DNA of 64,000 nt from Paguma larvata. Lineage: Eukaryota; Chordata; Mammalia; Carnivora; Viverridae. Below, in pieces: positions 10,126 to 22,365 of this stretch. The stretch spans positions 23,692,167 to 23,756,166 of the forward strand of contig CM057839.1 in assembly GCA_030068075.1 (NCBI GenBank), written 5' to 3'. Made by a program: the position numbers and the translations under genes. The notes under the pieces are model-generated. The model saw only the letters and a program-made list of their open reading frames with translations, did not search any database and was not told where the DNA came from. The first letter of the stretch is position 1, and every line of letters begins with the position of its first letter.

Positions 10126-11720
10126 AAATATTATTTTATTATCTTCATTTTTTAAAAGAAGAATTTGGAGGAGTATTTCTTTATTTTTTGCAAAGTATAT
10201 ATTTTGTACTAACCAAACATTTGAGTTCTCTAAATAATTATGGCAAAAATACACTTTTCTCAGGAAACTTGTGTTGACAGTCTACTTATCTTACACTGGC
10301 TTTAGTATAATCTAGGCCAATTTCAATTTTAAGGGTGTCACTAACCTTATTATATCTGCCTCTCTCTGTTCTCGACGATACTACTACCAGGTCAGGACTG
10401 TCTCTACAGTTAGTCGCATCCCTTCTGGAACACTTAAAAACATCCAAAAGTAAAAGGCTATTTTTCTTTAGGAGAGGCAGAAAGGAAAAGAAGTGATCAG
10501 CAGATTCAAAGCTCCTTAGTGAAACAATATTAATTTCATATAACAGCTCATGAGATATTTGTTAGTGAGCATTATACATCGATATTGAAGTTTTGATTAT
10601 TAAAGCTATTAAATAAAATATAATATACTAATAATATTGACTAGAATCTTTTCTTCCTTTCATTAAAAGAGCTCACTGATTACACAATGGGATTGCTCAG
10701 GTTTGCTGCTGGTTTTATCATTTGAACATTGAATTAGCTTGTGAATAATATATAAAGGAAAAAGAAAGACCCAAATTCCATCCCACTGCCATGTGGCTTG
10801 AGAGCATAAATGTCATATGCAATTGGCATATTCCTGCCTAAGATAAATCTCTAACCTTTTTTTGTAAATTCTAAACCATGTTGTCTTCACAAGCACAGAG
10901 GGGAGAATGATCTTCAGAATTATTTTTAGACCAGAAAATGCCAGACTAGATAAATCACCATGTTATTCCAAATGACATAGTCTATATTCCCAAGTAACAA
11001 GGCGGTAGGTGAAGTTCTCATGTACTAACTAAAGCAGATGAGAAATAGCTAAATATACAGCTTGAAGTGTTTATTATTCTGAAAAGATGAATCAAAATAT
11101 TAATGGGAAACGCTTCATATGAGGATTATTTTTATGATTATTTTACATTCTTATAGCTGTATTTTATTCATAATATCTTTTGAAATACTTTATATTGCAA
11201 TTCAACATATGGTACAAAATTAATTATGTAGCTATGTTTTTAAGAATTTCATTCAAATCGTGCTATCTGTGATTCTGTAATACTATAACCTCGAGCATAT
11301 AAATATAATGAAAATTTCATATCACTAAACATCTACTATCAATGTTTTTGTATTTTTATTGCCCATATATACCAGTATCACTATACTTTAATCAACATAT
11401 CTTGCAGAAAAGATTGCACAACTTTTATATAATTATAATTAGTTGGATTTTTTAAGTTATTTTATGGATTCAAAAAGCATAACATGCTGAGAGTGAAATA
11501 ACTACAACAATAAAGGCTTCATTTACAAATAAATACAGAGAAAGAGAATCACATAGAACACAGATTTATAAAAGTATCTTATCATCTTATTACCTAGAGA
11601 TATAGAGCATTTAAATATGATAGATAATTCTATGTATATTAATGTGCAAAAATTACTATGAATATATAAAATGTACAAAAATTACAGTTTACTCTATTGT
11701 TTTCCTAGTGGACTGTATAT
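10126..11720. other. no gene seen
   Basis: AT-rich sequence. No repeat family recognised by eye and no long frame. Confidence 0.5.
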
Positions 11721-11737
11721 CTTAAAATTTTTGTCTT

Positions 11738-11944
11738 TTTTTTAATTGTTTTAATGTTTATTTACTTTTGAGAGAGAGACAGACAGAGAGCGAGCAGTGA
11801 GAGGGGCAGAGAGAGAGGGAGACACAGAGTCTGAGCAGGCTCTAGAGTCTGAACTGTCAGCACAGAGCCCAAGATGTGTCTCAAACTCACAAACTGATTC
11901 AGCCGAAGTCAGACGCTTAACCGACTGAGCCATGTAGTGCCCCT
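11738..11944 (-). mobile_element. SINEC, minus strand
   Basis: It reads poly(T), then TTTGAGAGAGAGACAGACAG, the GA-rich body and GACTGAGCCATGTAGTGCCC at the right, which is the reverse of the SINE head. The flanks CTTAAAATTTTTGTCTT and CTTGGAATTTTTTTTCTT may be a decayed TSD. Confidence 0.93.
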
Positions 11945-11959
11945 CTTGGAATTTTTTTT

Positions 11960-13601
11960 CTTATTAGTATCCATAGAACTGTCTCAATATTTTTACTAGT
12001 CCTATCCAATTCCATTATATCATTGCACCATAATTTATTAGGTAGGTGAGTACATATAATTAACATTATTATCCTGACATATATAGAAAGATGGCCAAAG
12101 GATAGTAAAAGTTAGTACCAAGTAACAGCACATACCAATGACAGGTATGCTGGGTTATTGTTCAATCTGTAGTGTGCAAAGAAACCTAAAGGGGGGAAGC
12201 AAAGCCATTATTTTGTTGTCTATTCATTGACCAAAACCTAGCTGTCAGACATAAAGATTTCCACAATGGGCACTTTGAGTTCAGATAGCTTAAACTCTAT
12301 ATTGTCAATAAAACAGAAGTACTTTTTTCTTGACAAGAGAAAAAATAGGAGAAGAGATGATGAATAAAGGAGTAAGAAAGAAGATAAATAGCTTTGCTTA
12401 CTTTAAGGATTGAACTTTAAAAGTCCTAAGGACGCAAAACCCATCACATTGATATTTTTGATGGTTTTCTCAGAATCTTCTACCATACTTTTTCTTCTGT
12501 GTTGTCCCCAAATGGCCATGATTTCTCTCTAATTCAGGCCTATTGTCAGCATCTCCATCACTTTGGTTCTTCCATTTTTTTCCTTTGATTCCACAAAGAA
12601 CATTGAATATCCCCTGTAGGCCATCAGTAATATTTCAGAGTACTCAGTAATTTCCCAATGATTTTTCTTATTTATATGAAAAAGTAGAAAATGGTAACAT
12701 CAAGTAAAGAGTTGTACTTTTTATACTAAATCCTTCACTGGAAATGCAGAGTTACATCTTTCCATTGCACATTTAATTGATAGTTATACTGGCTTGGTGG
12801 ATAGAGTTTTGAAATTTTGAGTGGATTATATACTAAAATATCTATGAATTCATTCTTTAATGGAAAACATCCAACTTGCTCACAGGTTGTGTCTCTAGCC
12901 ACCATAATGCTGATGCCTAATCTGCCTTCCTGAAAATAACTGATGGAAAGAAAGGATGAGCATCTGACCTAAGCTAGGCCAATCAAATTCTGCTGTCAGT
13001 AATATGGAAATTGGGTGGATGAACTGTAGTTAGTGCCTATATGTGATTGCAATTTTATTGGCTTTTAAATATTTTGACCCTTATCTCCAAAGAAAATTGC
13101 CTTAAATTAATCTCAATTTTAGTTAGTCCAAAATGGGGAAAAACAACTAAAAAAGAATAAATAGGAAGAAAAAATAAAACTAACCCTTTTCAAAACCAAC
13201 ACAACTAGAGCTTTTTGACATCTGATGCAAAGCAAGATAAAGGAGGTAACCATGTTACATCCTACACATCCTGCACATACCCCACACATACCCCACACAG
13301 AATTTATCCCCTATTATTTTCTCATAGGTAGCATAAAAACCCCTGGGTGAGGAATGTCATCCAAATGAGAAATATACTGTGATAACCAGAATAGCAGTCC
13401 AAGGGAGTCAAATAGATGGCCTTGATACTTGATGTTATCATGTATATCACTTTCCACCTAAAGCAGGAAATATTTCATGTTTTAGATTGTTGATCAATCT
13501 GTAATATGAAAAATATTTCTCTGTACATTCTCAGTTCTAAATGGAGATTATACTTTATTAATGTATTTATGTATATGTTTACATATGTATATGTGTATAT
13601 A
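11960..13601. other. no gene seen
   Basis: AT-rich sequence with a short run of CACAT/CCCACACA near 13259-13300. No other recognisable structure. Confidence 0.5.
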
Positions 13602-13722
13602 TGTTTTTACTTATCTTTAAGATTTTATTTTTAAGTAATCTCTATCCCCAACATGGGACTCAAACTCGTAATTCTGAGAGTAAGAGTCACATGGTCTACC
13701 GAAAGCGCTAGTTAGGTACCCC
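13602..13722 (-). mobile_element. older, short can-SINE
   Basis: The plus strand reads TTTTATTTTTAAGTAATCTC, 'caacatgggactcaaactc', 'gagtcacatggtctaccg' and ends near 'ggtacccc'. It lacks the long GA-rich body of the other copies, which fits an older carnivoran can-SINE subfamily. The subfamily name is not assigned. Confidence 0.75.
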
Positions 13723-15060
13723 TTTAATATATTTTAATGGTTATATTGGGATTATTAGAAGTGTCCATATTCTGCACAATAAAAATGTCACACTTGGATT
13801 AAAATGAGAGTATACTAATGGAAATATGGAAGTTACTGTAGTGTCATGGACTTAAAAAAAGAGGAACTTCATATCATGACTACGAATGCAATTAAGCTGG
13901 TTCCCAAAAATGGAAGGGATGTTCTTTACATTTTACTGAAAATGGTTATATTTTGATAATATTTTATCATCAGAATTACATATTTGGGGGAAAATATTTG
14001 TGCCTGAGCAGTCAAGGGATATAATATCATGAAAACATTTTTTTTTACGATTGGGTTCTGATTTTCTGGACACTGCCTTTTCCATGTAGAGAGGTGTTTC
14101 CTCACCTATTTGTACCGTGTGACCTTATTCTCTAACAACTGAGTGACTAAATGTTCTTTGGAAGTACATTTAATCTAATCATAAGACTATTAAATTTGAG
14201 AATTTGAAGTAGGATTGTCAGAGAGCAAACTGGGCTCAGTGAATGCTAGAAAGTCTAATATGCATGTATTACAGAAGGTGAGGACTGTTTCCCAAATAGA
14301 AATGGAAAGGAAGGAAAAACTAATCCTAATGAGCGATAATCTCAAGGAAATTTGAGTCAAAGTGTTAGTGCACGGTGAATACATATACATACACACTGTA
14401 TCTACACGCTCTTGGTAGCTCTATAATTCCTGGTCCTGATGTCTTTCAAATTTCTTGTTCTATTTGTGTGCATGGGTTCTATCACAGTCAATGATTCATT
14501 TTATTTCATTTTTTTCTAAAGCTCCTTCATATTATTTTCCTACTTTACCATTTGGTGAGTCATAGCTAGTTTTGTATAGGGTTCTCAATTATGATATGTG
14601 TATAATGTTAACTGTTATGTGCATTTCTTTGGGCATGGTGCACCCATAATACATGTAAAAGCACATCACGAGTTAAATATTTATTTTAGTTTTTATAACA
14701 ACTGAGAAGACATCTGAGACCATATAATAAAATTGAGTTGTGAGTTTTGCCATACTTCTTAGCATAGATGAAAATTTCAAATCAAATTGGTAGAACAATT
14801 AAATGTTGCACAGTAAAAGCCTAGCAAAAACACAACCATGAGGAAATATGATTTCAGAAATGGAGGAAAGTAGAGGGTAGGGAATGTCGTTAATTAAGAG
14901 ATCAGTTTCTCATGTGTAACCTTTTTATAATGCCCAAATTTGGTGTGTGCAACATTGAGCAGATCATTTAATTTACTTAAATTTTATTTGTTTTCTCTGT
15001 AAAAATTAGATAACAATAAAATTTACCTCATAACACAGGGCCCAAGTTTAGATAAAATTA
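13723..15060. other. no gene seen
   Basis: AT-rich sequence with no recognisable repeat or reading frame of note. Confidence 0.5.
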
Positions 15061-15271
15061 TGGGGCTCCTGGTGGCTCAGTCAGTTAAGCGTCCAACTCC
15101 TGATTTCGGCTCAGGTCATGATCCCACAGTTAGTGAGTTCAAGCCCCGCATTGGGCTCTGCACTGACAGTGTGAAACCTGCTTGGGATTCTCGCTGTCTC
15201 CCTTCTCTGCTCATGCTCTCTCTCTCTCTCTCTCTCTCAAAATAAATAAATAGAACTTTAAAAAAATTAAG
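15061..15271 (+). mobile_element. SINEC
   Basis: The head reads GGGGCTCCTGGTGGCTCAGT. A 20-odd-base CT microsatellite (15216-15239) precedes the AATAAATAAAT tail. No convincing TSD was seen. Confidence 0.93.
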
Positions 15272-18060
15272 ATTATATGTCAAAATCATTTAGCTAGGTT
15301 CATAGGGAAGGTATCAATAATTGTAAATTCAGAAAGAAACATGACTTCCCTTTAATATGGATTACCACCACAATGCACCATGGTCCTGACAACATTCACC
15401 AGAAGATTAAGGGAGAATACCAACATAGATAAGATTGTTTCTTTTTGCTAGTTCAACAGCCCCATAATCTTTTACTGAGCAACAATATGAATCAAAGCCA
15501 GACATGGAAGTACTAGGATTTCATAAATAATAGGTCATACTCTTGACCCCAAATTAGTTCCGTTTGTTAAGAATGACAAATAATGGATGGTAAACAGAAA
15601 TACAATATAATATGGTTAAGTTATGACATAGTGTCTTTGTATTCAGTTTTCTCCATTTGGAACACCCTGTTTCATTTTCCAACATAATTTCTGTCTTCAG
15701 GTTGAATATAATTCTTATATTCCACTCTCATATGTATATCCAAGCTTTATCATATCAAATTTTTTTCTCTCTGTCACTAATCCCTGTATTATTGAGGCTG
15801 GAATTAACTACTTTTTTCCTTTCAGTCTCTAATGCTTCACAAAACAAACTCTGAGTAATGAACAATATAATAGAATCATAATATGATAATAATGAATACA
15901 GAGATTTTTTTTAAAGTATTGATTAGAATGAAATCTAATTCCTCCTCTAAGGAGAACAAGAAATCATTTACACAATTATTGGTAAATTAATCAGATAAAA
16001 TCAGAAGAAATAAACATAAAAATGTCAAATCCACAATATATTAAAAATATTAATATATTTTATGCAAATAAATTCCTAGTTTTTATTTATAAAATGAAAT
16101 CTAATATGGTACTGTTTATATTACTATAACAACCAAAAATTTGTATTAGAACTTTTGCTTGATAAAATGACTCCATAGAAATTTATTTTTGCTTCTTTAA
16201 AGAACCTCTTTTAAATAATCTCTATGGTCATTTTATTGACTACAGAATCCATTTCTTATGCTAGGTTTGTATACCTCATCAGAGAAATGGATTCAGGATA
16301 TTTTTCTGTATTGTATCTATGAAAAACAATGACCTAACTCCAGCAGTTTTAACTCTGTTCTGCAAAGCTGAAAGGAACCGAAATCCTCCTTCCTATTGTG
16401 GAACTCAAATTAGCAAGCATTTGGGCTTCCAAGATATGCCAAACATTGTGCTATGACCTGAGATTATCAAGATAAAATACTGAAATCTCTGTGGGGGAAA
16501 AATCCAATATCTATTGTACCAAAAGGAGACTCACACACAAACAAAAAACTATCTTAAAAAAAATCTCATACTATAAAAGAACATGTGTATATGCAGCACT
16601 TCTCTCCTCCCAGCCATCACTTTGCTCCTATAATAAAAAGATCATCATGTCCCTACATAATTCCACTTAGATCTTCTTCCAAAAAAAAATATGTACAAAC
16701 AGCAATGTATATACTTTGTTTAACATTAAATATAAGTGTTCATTAGAAACATTTTTATTATAATTGTTATATAATATGATTTACTTCTAATTTCTCTCTA
16801 AGAAATCCTATTTGGTTCATAATGTCCCTGATGTATTTTATTGTTCTCATAAAAGCATAAACCCAATAATTTACTCATCAATAGTTCTTTGAAGAAGAAG
16901 CCTAACTTGGAACTCTACAAATATATCTTTTCAATGTAATGCAAATATTCAAGATCATGAACTATTTCATAAAGACCTATGAGCTCATGTATAAATTATA
17001 AATTGATGAAAACACTGGAAACAAATTGGACAAGTAGACAGACATTCGATGTAGAGATGAATGCTAATCACTAGTGGGGTGTGTGGCAGGGACAGAGGGC
17101 TAAGGAGACATCTAAGGCTTGTAGAGCTGTTGATGGCCAGGGGCTCTGTTTTTACGTCCATGTGAGGCCAAATGTGGACAATCGAATGTAAAGTTAAATG
17201 ACATTGGTCACAGTATACTTCCTATATACTTTTTCACCTTCCCTTGAGTCATTGGGGCCCACGATAAAAGATGGTGATATCACAAATTGGAATGAGTCTA
17301 GATTCCTGAATTACTTTTTGGAGTAGAGCTATGGTTTCCCAACCAAGAGCAACTGAAATGAACTTTGTGTAAATGAGAAATAACTTTTATTGTATTTATC
17401 TACTGAGATTTTGAACTCATTTACTGCAAACCATGCATTAATTGTCCTAACAATTATAAGGGTCAGGAGAAGATATGATTTGAATTAATTCCTAGGACTA
17501 GAATAAATCAGCACTACTCTGTTCTGCTATTTGTTCTTCTTATACTTTTATATTGTTTCCAAATTTTGCCCTCATTACCTCTTTAAAAACTGGTACTCAG
17601 GAAAGCTTGTAGGACTAAGAAACAGGATGATGTAAGAGCATAAGAAAAGAAAAAACAAAAAGAGGACTTTCCCTTCCTTTCACCTCTGTTCATGTTTCCA
17701 ACATTTAGTGTGGGAGGTAGGAGGAACGGGGCATGTGATTTTGATGAAAAATAGAAGAAAATAAGTTTTACCTTAATTTTTTTTTGCTTGCCCTATATTT
17801 GGCTGCATAATTGCCAACCAGAATTAAAGTTGCAGTCATGAGTGGGTTTAGAGAAGAGTCAAACAAGGTAAGGATGTTCCTATGCTATCTCTCTCAGTGG
17901 GTGAGGAAGCACAAAGACACAGTATTGGTATCTTAAGTAAAGATGCATATACTAATTAAGTCATTCTCAGAGGTATTGCTAATGATGACTGCTTACCAGA
18001 ACACTGATTAAGTCTTTTAAATTTTCTCAAAATGATTCAAATCCTTTATGTTCAACAATA
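15272..18060. other. long AT-rich stretch, no gene seen
   Basis: About 2.8 kb without a repeat I can name. A 65-codon frame at 15657-15854 has no domain and is likely chance. There may be unrecognised ancient repeats. Confidence 0.45.
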
Positions 18061-18067
18061 TGCTAAA

Positions 18068-18108
18068 TATATATATATATATTACTTAAAATATATATAT
18101 ATTACTTA
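18068..18108. repeat. (TA)n tracts, duplicated with spacer
   Basis: Two TA tracts are each followed by the word ATTACTTAA, so a unit of about 22-24 bases (TATATATATATATTACTTAA-like) is repeated twice in tandem. Confidence 0.85.
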
Positions 18109-18515
18109 ACCTAAGGTGAAGAGAATTGAAAGAATCAAAACAAGATTGCATAACATTTAACTATTATTGATATATGCAGATGCTCTATTTATTTTATATA
18201 TCTTCCTCCTTTAGCACTGTAACTTCCATCTCTCTTTTCCTCAGGGTAACCATTATATTCTCCCTACTGTGATCTTTTTTCATTTGTATGAGTTTCTATA
18301 AGGATTTCCTGAGTTTCTTTTGGGTGGCATAATGGATTTATTCAGACTCAAAAAAGCCTAATTAAAATGATCTTAGAATATTAACTTATAGTAGACTTAA
18401 ATTGGTATACTATACTATCTCAAATATAAGTTCTCAAGCAATGCTCCTAGGAAACAATTGAATACTGGTCTATGAATACTACCAAGTTAAGATCAGGTGG
18501 CATGTCTCAGTATTT

Positions 18516-18519
<4 letters not shown>

Positions 18520-18554
<35 letters not shown>
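18520..18554. repeat. (CA)n microsatellite
   Basis: About 16 CA units trailing into CGCACGCA. The two overlapping 80-codon frames across it are artefacts of the repeat. Confidence 0.95.
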
Positions 18555-18557
<3 letters not shown>

Positions 18558-18731
18558 GCAAGCATACAATGCATATATTTATGAATTTGTTATCTCAGGA
18601 TTCCATAATAAACTACCACAGACTGAATGGCTTACACAAAGAACATTATTTTCTCACAGTCCTGGAGGTTGGAAAATTCAAATACAAAGTCTGGCATGGT
18701 TTGGTTTCTGGTGATAGCTCTCTTCTTGGCC

Positions 18732-18793
18732 TAGATAGATAGATAGATAGATGGATAGATAGATAGATAAATAGATAGATAGATAGATAGATG
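18732..18793. repeat. (TAGA)n microsatellite
   Basis: About 15 TAGA units with GGAT and AAAT interruptions, lying inside the MLT1-type LTR. Likely length-variable. Confidence 0.95.
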
Positions 18794-18816
18794 GCTGCCT
18801 TCTCACTGTGCCCTGT

Positions 18817-18817
18817 T

Positions 18818-18863
<46 letters not shown>
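18817..18863. repeat. (GA)n microsatellite
   Basis: About 20 GA units, nearly uninterrupted, inside the same LTR about 25 bases after the TAGA tract. Confidence 0.95.
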
Positions 18864-18867
<4 letters not shown>

Positions 18868-19084
18868 TTTCTCTTTCTCTTTTCATAAGAGTACCAATCC
18901 AATCTAATTGGAATCCACCCCTAGTGACTTCATTTAACCTTAATTACTTCCTAAAAGCCCTGTCTTCAAATAAAATCACATTTGGCGATAGAATTTCAAC
19001 ATATGAATTTGAGAGGGGGTACAATTCAGTCCTTGGCAATGTATATCTTATATACACATAGAAACACACAATTAGTCATACAAC

Positions 19085-19560
19085 TATCTGAGGGAAGCAG
19101 ATTATAGGTAAGGGAATCGTGAGGGCAAAGTTTCTAAGGAAATAGTATTTAAAATAGTAAGAAGACGGTGTTGCTACAATAGAAATTAAGAGTGAGAAGA
19201 CTGGAAATGAGGTCAGAAGCCAGACTGCACAGAATTGCATAGGCGTATAGCTGTAAACTCTTTTGGCTTAAACTCTAAATGGAAGTGGGAATCATTGGAG
19301 CATTTGAACAGAAGAGTGTTGTAATCTGGTTTAAGTTTTAAAATAATTAATATTATTGCAGTGTTGAGAATTGAAGTCGGAGAATGGCAAAATTGGAACC
19401 AGAGAATCAGTAGTGGCTGTAAGAGTAATACGAGTGAAAAGCAACTGTATTTCTGATGACATTGGGTGCACTGGAGGTGGTAGGAAGTATCAGGATTCTG
19501 GAAATATTTTCAAGGCACTGTTCAAAAGGATTTATGGATGTCTTATATGCAAGTGATTGA
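19085..19560 (-). mobile_element. L2 LINE fossil
   Basis: The plus strand matches reverse-complement L2 blocks in the right order: 'ggaagtgggaatcattgg', 'gagtgttgtaatctggttt', 'ttgcagtgttgagaattga', 'actggaggtggtaggaagt' and GATTCTGGAAATATTTTCAA. A 61-codon frame at 19371-19556 is chance within it. Confidence 0.7.
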
Positions 19561-20105
19561 GCAAAAAAGTACATAGTTGATTTAACTTATATTATTATCA
19601 CTATCTTCTGCTTCAAAAAGCAATAGGACTTTTCACAGGTCACACACCTAGTTATAAAACCAATATTCTGGAAAATAAAAATGTTCCAATGAACGTAGGC
19701 TGTGGGTAGATTCAACATTGGTTAACTCAACATGTCTAGTGTGTTACCTTTTCTAGGAAATTGGTATGTTGGGAGAACGTGAAATGATCAACAAGTAGGT
19801 AGTTTGTATATTCTGCAGTATTTTTCTTAAAGTATGATAACATAATATTTCGAACTACATCAAGTTATTTATAGATAATGTTATGATATATTCTGTTGGC
19901 CTAAAGTGCCTTCAAATGAGACCTATCGAGGCCCCACTGGTTATGTGGGCTCCAGAGTCCCTCTGAAAGCATACCTGGAGAATCTTAATCCTGGATACAG
20001 TCTCATTTTTGGCCACATTCCAGTTTGAGGATGGCACTACAGCAGCTACAAGAGTAGCTGATTAGAGTCTCTACTGGTTAGAATCTTTTGTCTTCTTTCT
20101 TATCT
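19561..20105. other. no gene seen
   Basis: AT-rich, apart from a short 'cacaggtcacacacctagtt' resembling the MIR core, which is too short to call. Confidence 0.5.
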
Positions 20106-20275
20106 TTAATTTTTTTTAATGTTTAATTTTGAGAGAGCCACAGACAGAGACACAGAATCTGAAGCAGGCTCCAGGCTCTGAGCTGTCAGCACAGATCTGG
20201 GAGCAGGGCTCAAACTCAGAATCTATGAGCTCCTGACCTGAGCCCAAGTCAGACACTTAACCATCATCCAGCCCC
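20106..20275 (-). mobile_element. SINEC, minus strand, shortened
   Basis: Reads TTTTTTTTAATGTTTAATTT, then a GA-rich body that is shorter than usual, then 'gacctgagcccaagtcag' and a degraded head at CATCCAGCCCC. It is the first of two adjacent same-strand copies. Confidence 0.9.
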
Positions 20276-20289
20276 TCAATGATTATAAA

Positions 20290-20497
20290 TTTTTTTAAAT
20301 TTATTTATTTTTGAGAGAGAGCAACAGAGTGCAAGTGGGGGAGGTGCAGAGAGAGGGGGGAGACACAGAATGTGAAGCATGCTCTAGGTTCTGAGCTGTC
20401 AGCACAGAGCTTGATGTAGGGCTTGAACACCTGAACTGTGAAAACACGAACTGAGCTGAAATTGGACATTTAACCAAATGAGCCACCCAGGTGCCCT
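20290..20497 (-). mobile_element. SINEC, minus strand
   Basis: Starts 15 bases after the previous copy with TTTTTTTAAATTTATTTATT and ends at the head GAGCCACCCAGGTGCCC. It has its own A-tail complement, so it is a separate insertion rather than a local duplication. No TSD was confirmed. Confidence 0.93.
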
Positions 20498-21574
20498 GAA
20501 ATCTAATCTCTTTATATGTTAGTGATTTCTAATCTATTTTCACTGTCAAAATTAGAGGTCAGCTTCTGGCTACATAGGGGAGATTTGCCTTCACATCCAC
20601 AGGAAAGTCTGCATATGTCCCAGGTTAAATGTGAGTGGCCTGAGACAGAAGGTCACTGAGAGATACATATTTTACCTTTTTTAGGCTCCTGGGAAATCAG
20701 TGTCTGCTTCTGATACTTGGTTTTCACTGAAGTTACACAGTCCTGGAGGGTTATAGACTATTGCCGTTGTATCACAGTTGCATGTGGGGTTTCAGATCCT
20801 GTTTCTAACTTGTATCTGTGCCAAGTGCAGTATAATGCTCACACACCAAAATAAAATAACCATTACTCTAATATTATTTTTCCAGATATAATAATATAGA
20901 AGTAATTTTGTGAGTTTTTGATAAAAAAGGAAAATATAAAGTAAAATATCTAAGCAATATTTCTGTGAATAAATGTTTAAGGAAAGTCCTTCTCCTGAGC
21001 TGGAGAGCTATGCCATGCTGGCAGGGGTTTCTTTGCTATGATAGAGATAAAGGTTTTGTCCTGCCATGCAGATATCTTGGGTCTATTTTAACAAGCCAAC
21101 ACAGAAAATAAAAATTCTTATACGTGACTCAGTAAATCTCCTGCTTCAGTTTACAAATGATTATGTCCCAAGATTTTGCTTCAGCTATTTGTTTTTACCA
21201 CCTATGAGCAGAGAAACTTGATGTAGATATGGTCCCCTCTCAATATCAAAGGTGATGTGAGTGGTATTAAGAGTACCAAAACCACAGGAAACATCTACAG
21301 AAATGTGGACATTGACCATGGGAGAGGAGAGAGGAGAGCATAATTGGTCAGGTAGAGGATACTAGTTGGGAAAGTAAGACTCAAAGCTGCACACATATTT
21401 ACCTTATATTATAAGGTACTGTTTTATGTGTATATCAATGATAATGTCAGCTGTTTTGCCTTTTATGAGTATCTGTAGCAAGAAGTACCAAAGAAGCAAA
21501 CAAGTGTGACACAACGGAATATACATACACTCTTCGAAGACCAAGCTTTTTCAAAATGGAAAATGTGATAGATA
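20498..21574. other. no gene seen
   Basis: No repeat family recognised by eye and no long reading frame. Confidence 0.5.
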
Positions 21575-21950
21575 ACTGTCTGGCTCCACTTGGCTGCTAT
21601 AATCAAATATCACAGATTGAGTAGCTTATAGACAACAGATACTCATTTCTCACAGTTCTGGAGGCTAGAAGTCCAAGATGAAGATGCCAGAATGGTCTCA
21701 TTCTGGTGAAAATCCTCTTGCTGTTTCATAGCCAGTGCCTTCTTGCTGTCCTTCACATAGCATATCAGTGAGGGATCTCTGTAAGTTCTCTTTTGTAAGG
21801 ACATGGATCCTATTCATGAAGGCTCCATCTTCATGACCTAAGGGCCTCCCAAAGGCCCTGCTTCCTACAGCATTATCTTTGGGGTTAGGATTTCATCATA
21901 TGAATTTGGTAAGAGTCGCGAGCATTCAGACTGTACCAATCACCATCTTT
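21575..21950 (-). mobile_element. MLT1-type MaLR LTR remnant
   Basis: Reverse-complement MLT1 blocks are clear: TTGGCTGCTATAATCAAATA, CTCACAGTTCTGGAGGCTAG, 'aagtccaagatgaagatg', 'gggttaggatttcatcat' and 'gaatttggtaagagtcg'. LTR only; no internal region was seen. Confidence 0.85.
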
Positions 21951-22132
21951 ATCCATATATGAATTTTGATGACATTAGATATAGACAAAAGATCTTAGAC
22001 TTGTGGATTAGTCTATTGAAGTTAGGTCCTTGATTCGTTTTTTCTCCAAAGTGTGACATCATCAAATCACACAGATATGAGTATGTCTAACACAGATTTA
22101 CTTATGTTGAAGTTTAGAAGTTGGTGGGTGGC

Positions 22133-22348
22133 TGGGGCTCCTGAGTGGCTCAGTCAGTTGGACATCTGACTGTGGTTCAGGTCATGATCTCATAGTTCAT
22201 GAGTTCAAGCCCCATCTCAGGCTCTGTGCTGAGATCTTGGAGCCTGGAGCCTTCTTTGGATTCTGTGTCTCCCTCTCTCTTTGCCCCTTCCTCATTCATA
22301 CTCTGTCTCTCTTGTCTCAAAAATAAATAAACATTAAAAAAATTTTTA
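22133..22348 (+). mobile_element. SINEC, with perfect 17-base TSD
   Basis: The head is TGGGGCTCCTGAGTGGCTCA and the tail AAATAAATAAACATTAAAAA. AGAAGTTGGTGGGTGGC occurs exactly at 22116-22132 and 22349-22365. Confidence 0.96.
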
Positions 22349-22365
22349 AGAAGTTGGTGGGTGGC

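Larger units (their letters stand above)
18590..19045 (-). mobile_element. MLT1-type MaLR LTR remnant carrying two microsatellites
   Basis: The plus strand shows reverse-complement MLT1 blocks: CCATAATAAACTACCACAGA, 'tctcacagtcctggaggtt', CTTAATTACTTCCTAAAAGC, 'tttcaacatatgaatttg' and 'gtacaattcagtcc'. The middle of the LTR is displaced by a (TAGA)n tract and a (GA)n tract. This is an old endogenous-retrovirus-like LTR; no internal coding region is present. Confidence 0.8.

Noticed and set aside
18732..18863. Regular short repeats considered as a CRISPR-like or satellite array
   Set aside because: Plain microsatellites without spacers, in a mammalian LTR.
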